From Haliclystus octoradiatus (taxonomy: Eukaryota; Cnidaria; Staurozoa; Stauromedusae; Haliclystidae): a DNA stretch of 64,000 nt. Location: NCBI GenBank assembly GCA_916610825.1, contig OU744454.1, positions 13,957,836-14,021,835 on the forward strand, read 5' to 3'. Position 1 is the stretch's first letter. The number at the start of each line of letters is the position of its first letter. This document shows positions 20,957 through 34,361 of this stretch, piece by piece. Both the position numbers and the translations under genes were made by a program. The notes below the pieces were generated by a model. That model made no database searches. It saw only the letters and a list, made by a program, of their open reading frames with translations, and was not told the DNA's origin.

Positions 20957-21380
20957 TTATTTGTTCAAGGTAACTATACAAGGATCAACCCTATCTTCGT
21001 ATTGATCTATAAGATCTTCCAGGTTCCGTGCATGCATTTCTAGCTCAGTCAAACAACCATACCAATATTCTGTATCATTTTGATATTGTGAATAGATGAC
21101 GTCAATTATATCCGCAATTAGTGACGATCGACACAATTTGATCAATTTTGTAGTTGAATTTGCGAATAATTCAAATGTGATACCAAGGTTTACTCCATAG
21201 ACATTTTATATTGTATTTCTGTTACTCACAGTAAGGTTGAGAAGATCAAGTCTACTTTCGCACTTGTAAAGTCTACCAGTTTCTAAGTTTTTTGTCTTCT
21301 TGTCGATATCTTTGTATTGTTTTATAGCTTCTTCAACCTCAGAATATTCTGCTGATGTGCTGAATAGTCTGAAATTGGAA
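20957..21380 (-). pseudogene. Possible helical protein fragment, two open segments
   Basis: On the minus strand a segment after acceptor CCAATTTCAG (about 21370) reads LFSTSAEYSEVEEAIKQYKD and continues to NLTV, with a GTGAGT donor near 21228. Downstream in the same frame a TAA is followed by a second open part containing TELEMHARNLEDLIDQYED. Both are charged and helix-like. No family recognised; no good acceptor joins them. Could be exons of an unknown gene or a decayed copy. Confidence 0.3.
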
Positions 21381-21399
21381 AGCTAAAACAAAAACAATT

Positions 21400-22440
21400 G
21401 TGTCCTCCTTACAAATATTGTAAGTTTCCGCACAAAGTGCGGGAGACCAGGTTCGGATGACTTTGGGTCATAGATTGACTGAGAAATGTAAAGTTATAAC
21501 ATTACTAGCATAGCGTGTAAAGTCAGCATTAGCCTAGTGCTAGAAATCCCAGCATCTCTCCACTCAACATCTGGGTAGCTGTACGTTTGCGAGCTTTGAG
21601 GAGAATTTCTTAGAAGGGGACGAAAGTCTAACATCATTTGAATGCTACTTTTATTTCTTTAATGTCAAAAGGAGCTAGTTGGATGGATTAGTAATAATTG
21701 AGATCGCATCGCCCTACAAAAGGCGCCCTTATTACTCTTCTATTTCTAAAGGAGTTTTTCTTTTCGCTAAGAGCAGTGATTGTAAATACTCGATCTTTAC
21801 TGATCTCAACCGGGACACTGCAGATTAATTTCAACAGATTTCATGGCAGATGGGTCTCGATTGTCAATGCGCAACGATGCGCCGCAGCTACTCACACTGC
21901 AATTCCTCTGGACCATTCCACCCACCATCAGAAGATGGTACTCATTTGATGTTTTAGATTCAAATTTGAAGTCAAAGCTGAGTTGTCCTTCCCTTGAATT
22001 TGAACCACAGTCGATCAGATATGATCAGTTCCGAAGTTTGGTTGCTCTGCCATCTGACCTAACACCCCTAATTGGCTGGATTGGAATGATTCGTAGTGTT
22101 TACTTCTTTTAAATAGCAGATTTTACATCAAAATGTTATATTAAGGTTACATGTAGCTAAGATGGAATTCCAGTTATCTATATGCGTGATTAGTGTGTTT
22201 TTTAGGCTGATAAACTACATTAAAAAACTTTTTGGGGTTACATCTATACGACAATACATTTATTCTTAATACTGTAGCCAACTTATTCTATTTTCTTTTC
22301 TGCTCGGACCTGAATCTTGCACAGTTTTATGTTTTTAAATAAATGTTATAGAACCCATATACTGCATAGTATACTGAATAACAAAATCGCATGATTGAAT
22401 ATTCTCAGAATCGAAAATGTATGGACAAAAGAGGAACAAA
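21400..22440. other. Gene-free stretch
   Basis: Short open frames at 21698-22112 show no protein-like features. Nothing else recognised. Confidence 0.35.
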
Positions 22441-23291
22441 ATGTAGAAATGTTTAAAACACCAATAAAGCTGGTCAAAACTGCGCAAATAACTTTGAAAC
22501 TGCGCGGAAATGTTTAAAACTGTGCAAATATATGTTTAAAACTGCGCAAAGATGTTCAAAATACAAGGTCTATTAATATGCAAATATATGTGAAGAAGAA
22601 CTGCATAATTATGATGCAATATGTCTAATCCGAATATGTTTAGTCACAATCATTGTCATCGTTCATTAGCTTCGATTTGTGTTTGTAATATTTCATTGTG
22701 ATTGGTTGCATTCATCGTATTGTGTAGTTTTCAATTGTTATAATTTGTGTTTTGTATTATGTGGAACTTCTTCCCTTCTGTTTGTTGTGAAGTTTTCTTT
22801 TAAACTCGTTTGAAGCAGTTCTTGCCTGGCCATCGTCGCATAGACATGTCACTTGAGCTCAACATCACTCGCCTTCGAGATAAGTATTTCATATAAATTA
22901 GCTCTTAGTTTAGAAGTATGTGCATAACATGATTTTGGTGTTACTCTTCTTTATTATCTCGTTTGTATAACATAAGTATTGAAGATGTTATAATTTAGTT
23001 TCTGTCAATGGCTAGTCTGATGATTTTTGCCGTCTCCTAAATTGATTTGTTTAAAGAAATTCAATATTGAATCCTCTTAATATCGCCTTCGCTCAATTTA
23101 TTCCTTCAGGCAGCAATTTTGGATATTTATTTATCACAGGAACCGTTCACACTTTGGTCTGTTGGACTATTCTTCAGTTGCAAGCATTTAGTTTGTAGTT
23201 AATTGCATTTTACTATTGCCTTTCCTTTTTGTTTTTAGTCTGTTTTTGAACGACTTCTTTGGCTAATTTGCAACTCGAAGGTATGATTAAT

Positions 23292-25090
23292 ACCCGAGGG
23301 GGTAACTCCAAGTGCCGCATTGATGGGGGATGCGCCACTTTGGAAAATGGGAGGTACCCGAAAAGTTTTAGAGCTGGTATATTGTGCTTGCACAGTAATT
23401 TTTACTAATTTGTATTACTTGTAAAGAATTGGTGAGGAGAACAAATAAGTTTATGCATTATCTGAAAAACTTGCTGGTGAAGCATGCAGCTATAGGCAAA
23501 GATAGTTAGTCAGCTATTGAAACTCTTGTATACTTTACGTAAGCAATCGATTTCATATCTTAATCTCAGGATGCACAACATGACACATTAGCCATCAAGT
23601 TAGAGAGGGTGAGAGAAAAGATCTTGCCCTCATTGACAATGATATTGTATGCAAGCATAAATGCTAGCCCATCTCGAACTGATAATGTCAGAGAAATACA
23701 TTCACTCTAAATGAAATGTTGTGGACATTTGTGCAACGGTTTCGAAAGAAGCACCAGTTTGGTTTCTGAAGTGTTTACTCAAATTGCACATAAAGCCATA
23801 GTTTACGATAACACGTGTAATGTAATTGAGGTATTCGAGGTTGCTGTTATGAAATAGACACCTTTGTTTTTTGATATTCATACAATGGTTGATGAAACTG
23901 TAGAAATAGATTACGATAGCAATGATATTTTAGTTTGAATGCCCTCTAATGGGACAGGTCTTGCCGAAAAAAAGTAGTAACAATTTGGTAGGCCTATATA
24001 TATATAGATATGTCACTTGATTGTAATCTTGCCTTTGTAATTGATTTTGAAAAATTTGAATTCCTTTATTGTATACTATTGGAGCTGTTCAAGCTCAAGC
24101 TTGTCATCGACAAAGCATTTTCATAATGCTAACCTACATGAAAAGTTGTTGTTTGTTGTAAATAAGTCACATCTTTATACTGTATTCTCAGTGTTTGATG
24201 TTGATATATTGTTTTCTCGTATTGTATACAATTTCCTTCAAAGTCAGTAAAAATAAGAAATTATGCATAATATATCTAGCTTAATCATCGCTGGAAGGAC
24301 TATTTTGTTGAAATCCTGATGTTTGAATGCTTTCAAAATTTGTTTCTGTATATATTTATGATCTTTTTCAGTAGTTTTTGATAATCCTTTTTGCCATTTG
24401 TTGTTTTCACGAAGTATTTTTTCAGGTTACTGATCAAAACGATCTCGTTGTGAATCCACTCTAGACCACTGCTGTATCATGTATGGAGTTGTTAGGTTGA
24501 GCCACTTTGGTGTCCATCAAATGCCTGATTAAAGATGTCCCCTATTGTGGAATAAATGAAGAAAAGTTAATAAAATGTTATCCTTGTGCTATAGTGAAGT
24601 TGGCACTGCTAGAAGCATATAGTTGTAAATAATAATTTAATTTAGGTATTGGTAAATATAATGCCACATTTTTAATAAATAAAGTATTGTATATAAATAG
24701 TTTTAGTTAAAGGCTTTTTAGATGCCATTTGTTGTTAAATTTAATTAAGATTTTTGTTATTGTAGCTTTTTGTAATGAGATAGATATCTCGGTAAGGGTA
24801 AAATACCGAAATGCAAACTCTTGCAAACTTACCAACCAAGCCCAAAATATGTATGGAAATGGTCTTATTGTCATTAGATCATGGGCTTATCAATCTGAAA
24901 GAACTTCTAGCCCCGTATCATTGATGCTGCTTGCTCATGATTTTATTATTTTGATGACTCTCAAGTGTTTAATTCTTCGTAGCATGAAGTTTTCATTTCT
25001 TATTAAGCTGCAATGAAATGATGATTTCAACGTTTTCTTTAAATGCCATTGAATTACAGCTTATGGTATGCTAGCAAGTCGTGCCAAGGC
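23292..25090. other. Noncoding spacer between arms 1 and 2
   Basis: Starts with CCCGAGGGGGTAACTCCAAG, related to the MITE end at 14164. Longest open frames (24041-24250, 24729-25016) have no recognisable features. Confidence 0.35.
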
Positions 25091-25097
25091 AATGAAG

Positions 25098-25282
25098 TAT
25101 TTGATATGATATCGACATGTATTGTCATTTTGACACTAGCGACCGTAAATCTTTAATTTGAAAAAACGTTTAGTCAAATTTCGGGCAACTTTTAGGCAAA
25201 GAACTTAAAACCGAGCAATTTTTAACGTATTACATTACTGAAACAACATTATGTTTTAATTATATCGATATCATATCAAATA
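25098..25282. repeat. Short inverted-repeat element, 18-bp perfect ends
   Basis: TATTTGATATGATATCGA (25098-25115) and its exact inverse (25265-25282). Noncoding; MITE-sized. Confidence 0.6.
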
Positions 25283-28210
25283 CTGCATTTTATTTACTCG
25301 ATTTTTTATAGTATACCATGACATGTAATGTAACGGCATTTGGAGAAAACGTTGGAATCACCATTCCACCACAGCTATAAAGAAATGAGAACTTCATTCT
25401 ACGGGGAATCAAACATTATGAGATTAATCAAAATATTGAAATCGTGAGCAAACATCATCATTGGGACGGGTGTTGGCATTATTTTAGATTGACAAGCCCA
25501 TGGTCTAGACAAGAACACCATAGCTTGGCAAGATTGCAAGAGTTTGTGAAAATGTTGACGCGTTTTCTGTTGCCATTAGTTATCGCATCTCTTCTATGCA
25601 TAGTCAACATGTCACTTGAGCTAAACATCAATCGCCTTTGATTCAAGTATTTCATAGAAATTGGCTCTTAGTTTAGAAGTATTTGCATAACATGATATTG
25701 GTGTTACCGTTCTTTATTATCTCGTTTGTATAGCATAAGTATTGATGATGTTATAATTTTACTTTCTGTCAATGGCTAGCCTGATGATTTTTGTTGCCTC
25801 CTAAATTAATTTGTTTAAACGAATTTGATATGTATTCCTCTTAATATCGCCTTCGTTCAAGTTATGCCGTAATTTAAGATATCTAGTTATCACAGGAACC
25901 GTTCACCTTTTCGTCCGTCGATCTAATCGTTCCGTCTTTAGTTGCAAGCATTTAATTTGTAGTCTATTGCATTTTTTTTATTATTTTAATTTTGAGGAAT
26001 GAAAAGTTTCTTTCTTGCTGTTACTGTTCTTTAAATGTTGATGCTTGTCTGATATTCTTTCAATTTTCTTTGCTATTTTGATTTGCCTGTTTCGCAATTC
26101 GAAGGTATATTTAACAAATTTATTGCAGCCTTGGTTGATGTATTCTGCCTTAATTAAAGTTGTTTATCGACCCTCCTGTTATCCAAGATTTGCAAAGGCG
26201 GGAGAAACGTATTGTTGATGCAATTTATGAAATTCTGTTTTATTGTAAAATTGTGTCGATTTGAAAGAAATTCTATATCTTGCATTATTAAGCTGGTTTC
26301 GCTTTTGCTATAAATACCGTTGCCGTTTAAAAAAGTTTTATTAATTTTTTTGCTTGCCTCGACCGATTTGATATAGTGTTTTTGATAGTGTTTTTGGTCT
26401 GGTTTAGACACAGCGAGATCATGGTGAGCAGAAGTAAAGAATCGATTAGGAGAATAAACCAGTTAAAAATGTAATAACAATTTAGGCCAGAACAAAAACA
26501 CTATATCAAATTTTGCGAGGCAAACAAACAATGTAAATTGATAAAACTTACTGTGCGAGCACAATGCCAGCTCTACAACACAGACTTAACTTATCCATAA
26601 CCTATTATTGGCGTTAATTGCACAAGCGAATTCAGCTTAACAATGCAATGTAAGGAATTTCTTTCAAACTGACACAGCTTTACGATAAAACAGACTTTCA
26701 CGAATTGCACCAACAATACCTTTCTCCCGCCTTCTCGAATCTTGGATTACAGGAGGGTCGATAAACAACTTAAATTAAGGCAGAAAACAACAAACAAGGC
26801 TGCAATGAAATTGTTAAATATATCTTCGTATTGCGGAACAGGCAAAACAAAATGGCAAAGAAAATTGGAAGAACATCGGACACGCATCAACATTTAAAGA
26901 ACATTAACAGCAAGAAAGAAACAATTCTTTTTCCTTAAAATTGATAAAAGCATAAAAATCAAAGTGCAATAGTAAAGTACAATAAACTAAAAAATAAATG
27001 CTTGCAACTAAAGACGGAACGATTAGATGGACAGACAAAAAGGTAAACGATTCCTGTGATAAATAGATATCCTAAATTGCTTCATGAAGGAAGAACTTGA
27101 ACGAAGACGATATTAAGAGGAGTAAATACCAAATTCCTTTAAACAAATTAATTTAGGAGGCGACACAAATCATCAGGTTAGTCATTGACAGAAACTAAAC
27201 TTATATCATCATCAATACTTATGTTATACGAATGAGATAATAAAGAACAGTCACACCAAAATCATGTTATACAAATACTTCTAAACTAAGAGTTAATTTC
27301 TATGAATTACTTAACTTGAAGACGATGGATGTTGAGCTCAGACTTGTTGATGTGACGATAGCTAGGCAATAACTGCCTTCAACGAGTTAAACACACAAAA
27401 CTTCACAGCAAACACGAACAGAAAGGAAGAAGTTCCACATAATACAGAACACAAATTATAACTATTGAAATACTTGACAATACGATGAATGCAACCGATC
27501 ACAATGAAACATTTCAAACACAAATAGAAGCTATATGAACGATGAAAATGATTGTGACTAAACATATTCGGATTATACATATTGCATCATAATTATGCAG
27601 TTCTTCCTCGTTTTAATTATCTTTGCGCAGTTTTGACCAGCTTTATTGGTGCTTTATAACTTTCCCTGGGGTTTTGAACCTGTCTGTAATTAATTTTTTG
27701 TCTTCACCGGCGCGTCATAAACAGCGAACTGATGGATTGACTACCTACTTCCACTTCATATCTTTCTTTTCATTTCATATAAATCTAATCAAAACCATTT
27801 GAATCTTGAACGACTACATACTGTCTTGAACGCAATTATCAACACAAACTTTGCTATATGACCACATCCGTTAGGAAGTTACATTTTTAAGATATCTAAA
27901 TAATTCTAAGAAAATATACTATTGAAACCAAGTCACTTTGGGGGGGGGACGGATTCCGTCCAATTCTTGTTAGCTTATTATTCATATTGTTAACAATGTT
28001 CTCCTTTTCATTTGCTGGATTAAGATCCACAACATCATCCCCTCCTTGAGAGGTTAATCAGTAATTGGATGGTAAGAACTTCTCAAATAGGTGCAATTTC
28101 TGAACTGGCCGATTCAGTTCCCCCTTCGATGTCTTCAGTCGTACTGTTCTGATTAAACCATCATTTCCACGCATTACATGTTGAACACGACCCATAGGCT
28201 ACGTAGAGCG

Positions 28211-29910
28211 CTATGTGCTATCCTCTGCTATTAAACAAACATTGTTGACTTCCAATCCCAGTGTTTTCTTTTGCCATTTGCTTCGACGTTGTAGATTTGG
28301 TAAGTATTCTAGAGACCATCTTTTCCAAAAGTGAGTAAGTAGCGTCTGCAAATACTTGAATGTCTTTGAAAGAGTAACATCTTTATTAACATGTTCGGGA
28401 AGGGTCCCAAGAAGTCGTCCCAAAGCCAAATGAGCAGGGGTAATTGGTAAAACATCTCTACAATCGGTACCTTGATACGTCAATGGCCTCTGATTCACTG
28501 CTGATTCAATATCGGTCAAAACAGTATACATTTCACAACAGTTCAATAGAGCCTTAGAAAGAACTTTTCTCAGAGGTGTCTTTAGCGATTGATTCAATCG
28601 CTCCCAAAATCTGCCACGAAATGGGCTACGTTCTGTAATAAATTCCCATTTGATACCATGTGTAAACGCCAGTTCTTATTACTTTCACTGAATTGGCGCG
28701 GCGAATGACAGTAACATTAGACTGATAGGAGAGACACAATAAATAGGCACAATTTGTTACGATAACTATATTATGCGTTGTTTTCTTTGATAGAGAAACG
28801 TTGAATATGACTTGCAATGATTTGTAATGATTTATCGATTTACGAATGAGCGTTTTACTGTTTTAAACTATAAAAATGAAATAAATGAAAGTGATTAAAA
28901 TTAAATTAGAATTAAAATACTAATAAAATGCTATAAAAAGATTTAATATATAGATATGTAAGATTATTGTTATAATATAATGTAAAGAATTCATACCGTG
29001 TGTCCGATGGTGGAAAGTTGTTGTTGCTCTTTCGGTGATATTTTGCCAACTAAAGTTTAATATATGCGCTATGCAATATATTATGTGCATGCGCAGTAGA
29101 ATATATAATTTAAGTTAATTTGGTAGGAATTGGAGCTTACACCATGACTCAAACAAAATCGTTCGATCAACATGGAAGCAAGGTTTTTCCAGAGATTTGC
29201 TTCAAATTTCATGATACTAACCACACGGGCTGCTTTTTGAAAGGTTTTTGCATTGTCACTAACTAATAAATCACTTAGTCTTCTCCTATTTGTGATCCGA
29301 CGGAAGGCTGCAAGAAATTCCTCTGTTTCCATATCATTTGTTAATTCTAAATGGATCATCTGGCTGAGAGAACAGGTGAATATGCAAATGTAACATTTAG
29401 TCACAACTGTCCCAGTTCGTATGAATAATGTGCCTGTAAGTTCCAAACCAACTTTCGAAGTTTACATATTAGACATTGATTGAATGTTAGACATTGATGG
29501 ATGGTTTTGATCACCTGCCTTCTGTCATGAATAATCCAAAATCTGGTCCGAATACTACACAAAGTCGTCTCAATAGGTGAATGATGTCCTTTAAGATGAT
29601 ACATCATAATGAGTTTGTCAACGATGATATTGTTACTTGGTAAAACAATCTGATGTTTGATTTCCTCTGGAAGAAGAGAATTTCTCAATCGACCCCCAAC
29701 AACCATCAATTTCTTATTTTCACAAAACATAGGATCGAGAGACATTAAAGCACTGTCGCCATTTAACTGTTTACCATCTTGCAATAATTTGTATTCGGTA
29801 GGAAAATGAGCCTTTTGGACACACCGCAGTAAATATAATTCACTTCCATTTAGATCTTCAATAGTCAATTTTCCATCAATAGTTCTTGAGACCATCTTCC
29901 TCCATTTCAA
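28211..29910 (-). pseudogene. BEL/Pao integrase, split by an insertion
   Basis: 29910-29500 shows the zinc-binding part (VGGRLRNSLLP, YHLKGHHSPIETTL, RTRFWI). 29446-29150 shows the core (IHLELTNDMETEEFLAAFRR, LLVSDNAKTFQKAA). 28660-28211 shows the C-terminal part (ITERSPFRGRFWERL, ESAVNQRPLTY, PAHLALGRLLG). Between about 28675 and 29140 unrelated AT-rich sequence interrupts the core just before the conserved glutamate region. Confidence 0.75.
28675..29140. mobile_element. Unclassified insertion within the BEL integrase
   Basis: About 450 bp of AT-rich sequence separates two halves of the integrase core that should be contiguous. It contains CTACTGCGCATGC-type sequence (as a reversed GCATGCGCAGTAG at 29089), also seen in the copia LTR. 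Ends could not be fixed. Confidence 0.4.
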
Positions 29911-30389
29911 AATATGACCAATAATGCGAAGCTGCAGTTTATCATAACGCTCAAATTTGTTAAATAAATGCTCAGATTCTACGAATGATACACCTATATG
30001 ACATTTTGTCTTTGCTTCAATTTCAACGTCTTGTAAATTTAAAATTAGTTTCCATCACAGAGCAAGGCCAATGTTCCTTTGATAACTGAAGCCATTCAGG
30101 GTCATGCCAGTACAATTTACTGTTCTTCAACCTTGATACTTCCATCCCACGTCATAGACAGTCAGCAGGGTTATCGCAACTCTTCACATGATACCAGTGC
30201 TTGTTACCAACTAAATCATGCACTTCTTGTACACGGTTGGCCACAAATGTTTTCCAATGTGTGCTTGGCTTTTTTCAACCAATTTAATACAATTTCAGAA
30301 TCCGATCAAAGTTCGATAGATGTAAATACAATGCTCAATGCATCACAAACATAGTTAACGAAATTTGCAGCACAGTGTACTGGAAGCAG

Positions 30390-31470
30390 CTACAAATGGG
30401 GTAACGATTTCTGTTTCAATGAAGCAACACGAGACTTGGCAATTAATAAATCCACTTTTACATTTCCATTAAAATCCTCACTGCGTATATAAATTGCAGC
30501 CCCATATGCCTTTTCATAAGCATCCGCGAATGCATGCAGCTCCATTGATTTGTATTTTACATCACATGTAACGAATCTAGGTATACGAATATCATTCAAA
30601 CTAAGCAGTTCCTCCTCCCATTGATGAAACGTATCAACAATCTCTCCATCCAGTGCTTCGTCCCAAGTAGATTCCATTTTTCATAATGATTGAACCATAA
30701 CTTTTGCACGAATCGAGAGTGGTGCAAAAAATCCAAATACATCAAAAATCTGACATACCTTCTTTAAGATTTCTCGTTTTGTAACATTTATGGTTACGTT
30801 CGTAATAAATGGATTTAAACGAAATAAAAAATGGTCTTCTTGTACATCCCATCCAGTACCAAAAGCTTTCGTAGTATCATCTATATTATAATCAAAATCA
30901 ACCACCAAGCTTGTTAAGCGTTTCTCTATAGGAATAGCTTCCATAATTTGTTTGGATTTGATATAAACTTCGTCATCTCCCAACCACAAAGATTACAAAT
31001 GTCAAATAGTAATATATTCACTTGTTCTACCGATCTACCTCCTCCACAATAATCATCCACATATAAATATCTTGAGTAGCTGCTACACTTGCCAGTGGGA
31101 AGCATTCTTTGATCTCATCTTTTGCAGCATGGTGAAGTAAAGAGTTAATTGCCAAGTATGGTGAAGGTTTTACTCCAAACATCAGACTTGTCATTACATA
31201 ACGAATAGGTTCGCGAGTAAGATCACAATCTCGCCAAAGATACTGCTGAAATTGATAATGTTCAGGGTTAATCGATGTTTGGCAGAACATCTTCTTGATA
31301 TCTCCCATTGATGCAATCTCATGAAATCGAAATCTTAAAAGTACTTTTACGAAATCTGGCTGTAATGCTGGACCAGATAACAAACAATCATTCAAAAAGA
31401 TGCCGTTGATATCCTTTGCACTTGCATTGAAACTACTCTAGTCTTAGTTGTCAAACTATCAAGTTTCTCA
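30390..31470 (-). pseudogene. BEL/Pao reverse transcriptase and RNase H, frameshifted
   Basis: 31395-31027 carries RT blocks (FRFHEIASMGDIKKMFCQ and QQYLWRDC). The catalytic YVDD motif is present at about 31068-31050 but in a different frame from the upstream block, so at least one frameshift lies just before it. 30989-30681 and 30677-30390 hold the connection and RNase H regions (MELHAFADAYEKAYGAAIY). Stops separate them. Confidence 0.75.
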
Positions 31471-31826
31471 ATCGGGTTACGTGGTACAAAATATTGAGAT
31501 CCTTCGTCAAACCTCTCCTTCTCTTCTGAAATCACTGGACGAGCAAATTCCAATCGTTCATAATCATTCATACAAATTCGATATCCTTCTTTTTTTTCTT
31601 TAGCTTTCTCCAGACGCCTTTCAATTGATTTTAATTGTTTCTTTGTATTTTGATAATTATTGCATAGTATATGTTCATTCTCTCGAAATGGTAACGATAC
31701 TGAATAATGACTATTGTCGTAACGAATAGATTTCTCAAACAGCTGTTTGTTCGTCTAAAGTATACTGTTTACTAGTGTCCTTGATTCCTATTGCTTCGAG
31801 ATTCCAAAAATTTTCCGCCTCTTTTT

Positions 31827-32754
31827 CTAGTTTGGTATGCGATTTACAATCCAAAAATAAACACGATGATTTTGATATCTAACTGATATCTTTACAGAGG
31901 GATTTGAGCCAATTAATACATAACCAAATATAGTTCGCAATGCCCCGGGTAGTGAATCATCAGTTGGATGACGTATTATGTCACCACATACTAAGAAATC
32001 GATACCAATTATAACATCCACCTCACATTCGTTCTGGGGAAGTTCATCTGCAATGCAGATATTCACTAAGTGAGTAAAACGTTCCAAATCAATCTCAACA
32101 GCATCTAATGGAGCACAAATCTTTCCATGTTTAACAATAGCATTGATATGAACTTTCGTACTAGAATGATTCCGAGGAGAAAGTTCAAAGCCAACAAGAC
32201 CAGTTTTAAATGAGACACTCTCTCATCAAATCCTGTGATTTCAATTAACTCAGTTTTTCATATATCTAATTCGATTCTTCTAGCTGCTTTTTCTGTGACA
32301 AATGTCTCTTTGCACATCGAATCAAATGCTACTCTAACTTTAGATGACTTTCCTCCATGTACATTAATGCAACTGCAGACGGCATAATCTTTTATGTAAA
32401 TACGGTTCTACCTTTGTTAGGCAAACAACGGCTGTTAGAAGCATTAGCATTAATAATAGTTTCTGGCTGTCCAGGTCGACTATCAAGATGTAGCAATTCA
32501 TGATGCTGTTTACCACAATCATTTGTTGTGCATTTTGTCTTTCTAGTACATTCTATCCATCTATGATGAGGAGTTAAACATAAGTAACACAGTCCTATTG
32601 CTTTAGTAAAACACCACTTGTCCTTTATATCTAATTTGGCAAACTGAAAACAATTTTTCAAGTCATGATTAGTCATCTCACAATGAATACATTTAGATCT
32701 TGCACTTCCTCCATTTCGGCTGGTTTCCGTTGTAAGTGCTTGGGCCGAATACAT
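31827..32754 (-). pseudogene. BEL/Pao nucleocapsid zinc region and protease
   Basis: 32754-32392 holds the CIHCEMTNHDLKNC and CYLCLTPHHRWIEC knuckles plus CTTNDCGKQHHELLH, an arrangement typical of BEL/Pao. 32087-31827 holds the Pao-type (DUF1758) aspartic protease C-terminal part with VDVIIGIDFLVCGDII. Stops and frame changes separate the two. Confidence 0.75.
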
Positions 32755-33406
32755 CTTTCTGGTCGTCAGGTTGTCTAATAACTCTTTTCACGGCTTTGTC
32801 TTGGTTCCAGTCAACCGTTCTCTTGACCGTACTTCTCTTGAAAACAAATCACAAAATCTTTTTCAAGTTTAGAATTCTTTGGAAGACCTGACAATCTGCC
32901 TAGGCTGTCCATAACGTGCTTTTACATGTTCCAGTGCAGCATGATATGTTTCAACTAACGAAGAAAATCCATCTAGACATCTAGAAGCAGTATACCCTTC
33001 AATGATTGTCGAAGATACCGATACTTGTAAAAGAGGGACATCTTTGGGTTACTATGCACCACCGCATCAAATGATCCCACCAATACGGGAAATGATTAAT
33101 GTCTCTGTGGAATTCAGGAGCTAAAATACCATTTGGTAGGCCACCTGCTCTCTTCTATTCTTCTTCTTTTTGACATGTTTTTGACACTTCATTTCTTTTT
33201 TCAAACACAATTTCACTCAAGTCAGCGTGTTGATCAATGATACTTTTTATCTCAATGTCATCCAATTATATCCGTTTATCGCTAATTAAACCACTTATTA
33301 TTCCTTATTATTACTTATAATTTGGGATCTTCCCCGACAGTACTGTCTAGGCTGAAAGGGCTAGATGATCGTTGTCTCTTTACCAGGTGACAGTCTCTCT
33401 TCACTC

Positions 33407-33715
33407 CTAGCACTTTCTTGTTGCTGTTTGCTGCAATTTCTCTTCACCTTTTGTATTTTCTTGTTGCTGTTGCTGAATAATTTGCATCATCATTTGCATC
33501 ATCGATGACGTTTCCGGGCTTGTAGTTACATCATTACTGACTTTAATCGCATCTGCAGTTTCATCATTATCACTTTCATCAGAAGGGTTGGCTTCTTCTA
33601 TGCGTTTAATTATTCCTGCCCTTGTACTTGCATCAGATATACCAAGTTCAATACATGCTGCTTTCAACTCTTCTAATTTCAGTTGTTTTAAATTTCTTTC
33701 GATTATGGGCGGCAT
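33407..33715 (-). pseudogene. BEL/Pao Gag N terminus with SAP-like domain
   Basis: Starts MPPIIERNLKQLKLEELKAA. Residues about 8-42 fit a SAP-type helix-turn-helix motif (LKLEELKAACIELGISDAS followed by basic RAGIIKRI). Then come an acidic linker and a Gln-rich segment. The frame closes at 33407; the rest of Gag is scattered over other frames down to about 32760. Confidence 0.65.
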
Positions 33716-34361
33716 ATTAGCAAATTATTGCAACAAATCATTTCAAGCTAAATGCAATTATACAATGTTTTGAACGTAATAATATTGTGTTGTTCAATCA
33801 GAACACGACTCACAATCTGTAGTACGTATGATTATACATCAATCAAACCATCAAGAGGGGCAAACAAGCAAAATAAACCTCAATACAGTAATACAATACA
33901 TACATCATTACAGTCAGGATTCAACTTTTCATTTGCTGGATTAAGATCCACAACATTCTTGTCCGTATATTGAATAAAGCGATTGAATAATAATTAAGAC
34001 ACGAAAAAGTGTTAACACAGAAGCTAAATGATGAAGAATGGTGACAATGATTTTTTAGTTTGAAGGTGTATAATCGGAGATATTTAACGTTGGAACGACG
34101 ACTAGGCTTACTATAGAAAAAGGGTGAAGTCAGAATTATAAAAATCGTATCCCTTTTCGCGCGAAATCTTCTAGAGTTTCTAACGCCCAAGTCAGCTATG
34201 CTCACACCTCTAGGACACGTTTTCTGCTTGAAATAATTACATTTTAATTCTACATGAAATACAAGAGTGTTTATTTGTTGGATATACTTTTTTCGGTCAA
34301 AAATGTGTCAATCAAGAAAATGCGTTTCTTTTTGTTTGAACTATTTGAAGTGGGAATAAAC

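Larger units (their letters stand above)
22455..27680. mobile_element. Large structure with very long inverted repeats (foldback-like)
   Basis: Three related arms are present. Arm 1 (about 22455-23290, plus) is inverted as arm 3 (about 27680-26820), both including the outer motif CACCAATAAAGCTGGTCAAA. Arm 2 (about 25600-26410, plus) is also the inverse of arm 3 (27340-26490) and runs further in, leaving a central loop of only about 70 bp near 26450. Arms 1 and 2 are direct copies. Identity looks near 85-90 percent by eye. No transposase ORF was found. Arm 1 breaks off at 23292 at a CCCGAGGGGGTAAC MITE-like end. Confidence 0.7.
28004..33956 (-). mobile_element. Decayed BEL/Pao LTR retrotransposon
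   Basis: The order along the minus strand is LTR start (33955), gag, zinc knuckles, protease, RT, RNase H, integrase, polypurine tract (AAGGAGGGGATG, about 28046-28035) and 3' LTR start. The two LTR beginnings share 32 bases starting ATGTTGTGGATCTTAATCC (33956-33925 and 28035-28004). The 3' LTR match stops at 28004, so that LTR is truncated. Reading frames are broken at many places. Confidence 0.85.

Noticed and set aside
21698..22112. Overlapping 83- and 89-codon ORFs as a gene
   Set aside because: No domain, signal peptide, splice sites or repeat context; composition is that of random AT-rich sequence.
28626..28817. 63-codon ORF as a separate gene
   Set aside because: It is partly the wrong frame of the BEL integrase and partly the insertion within it.
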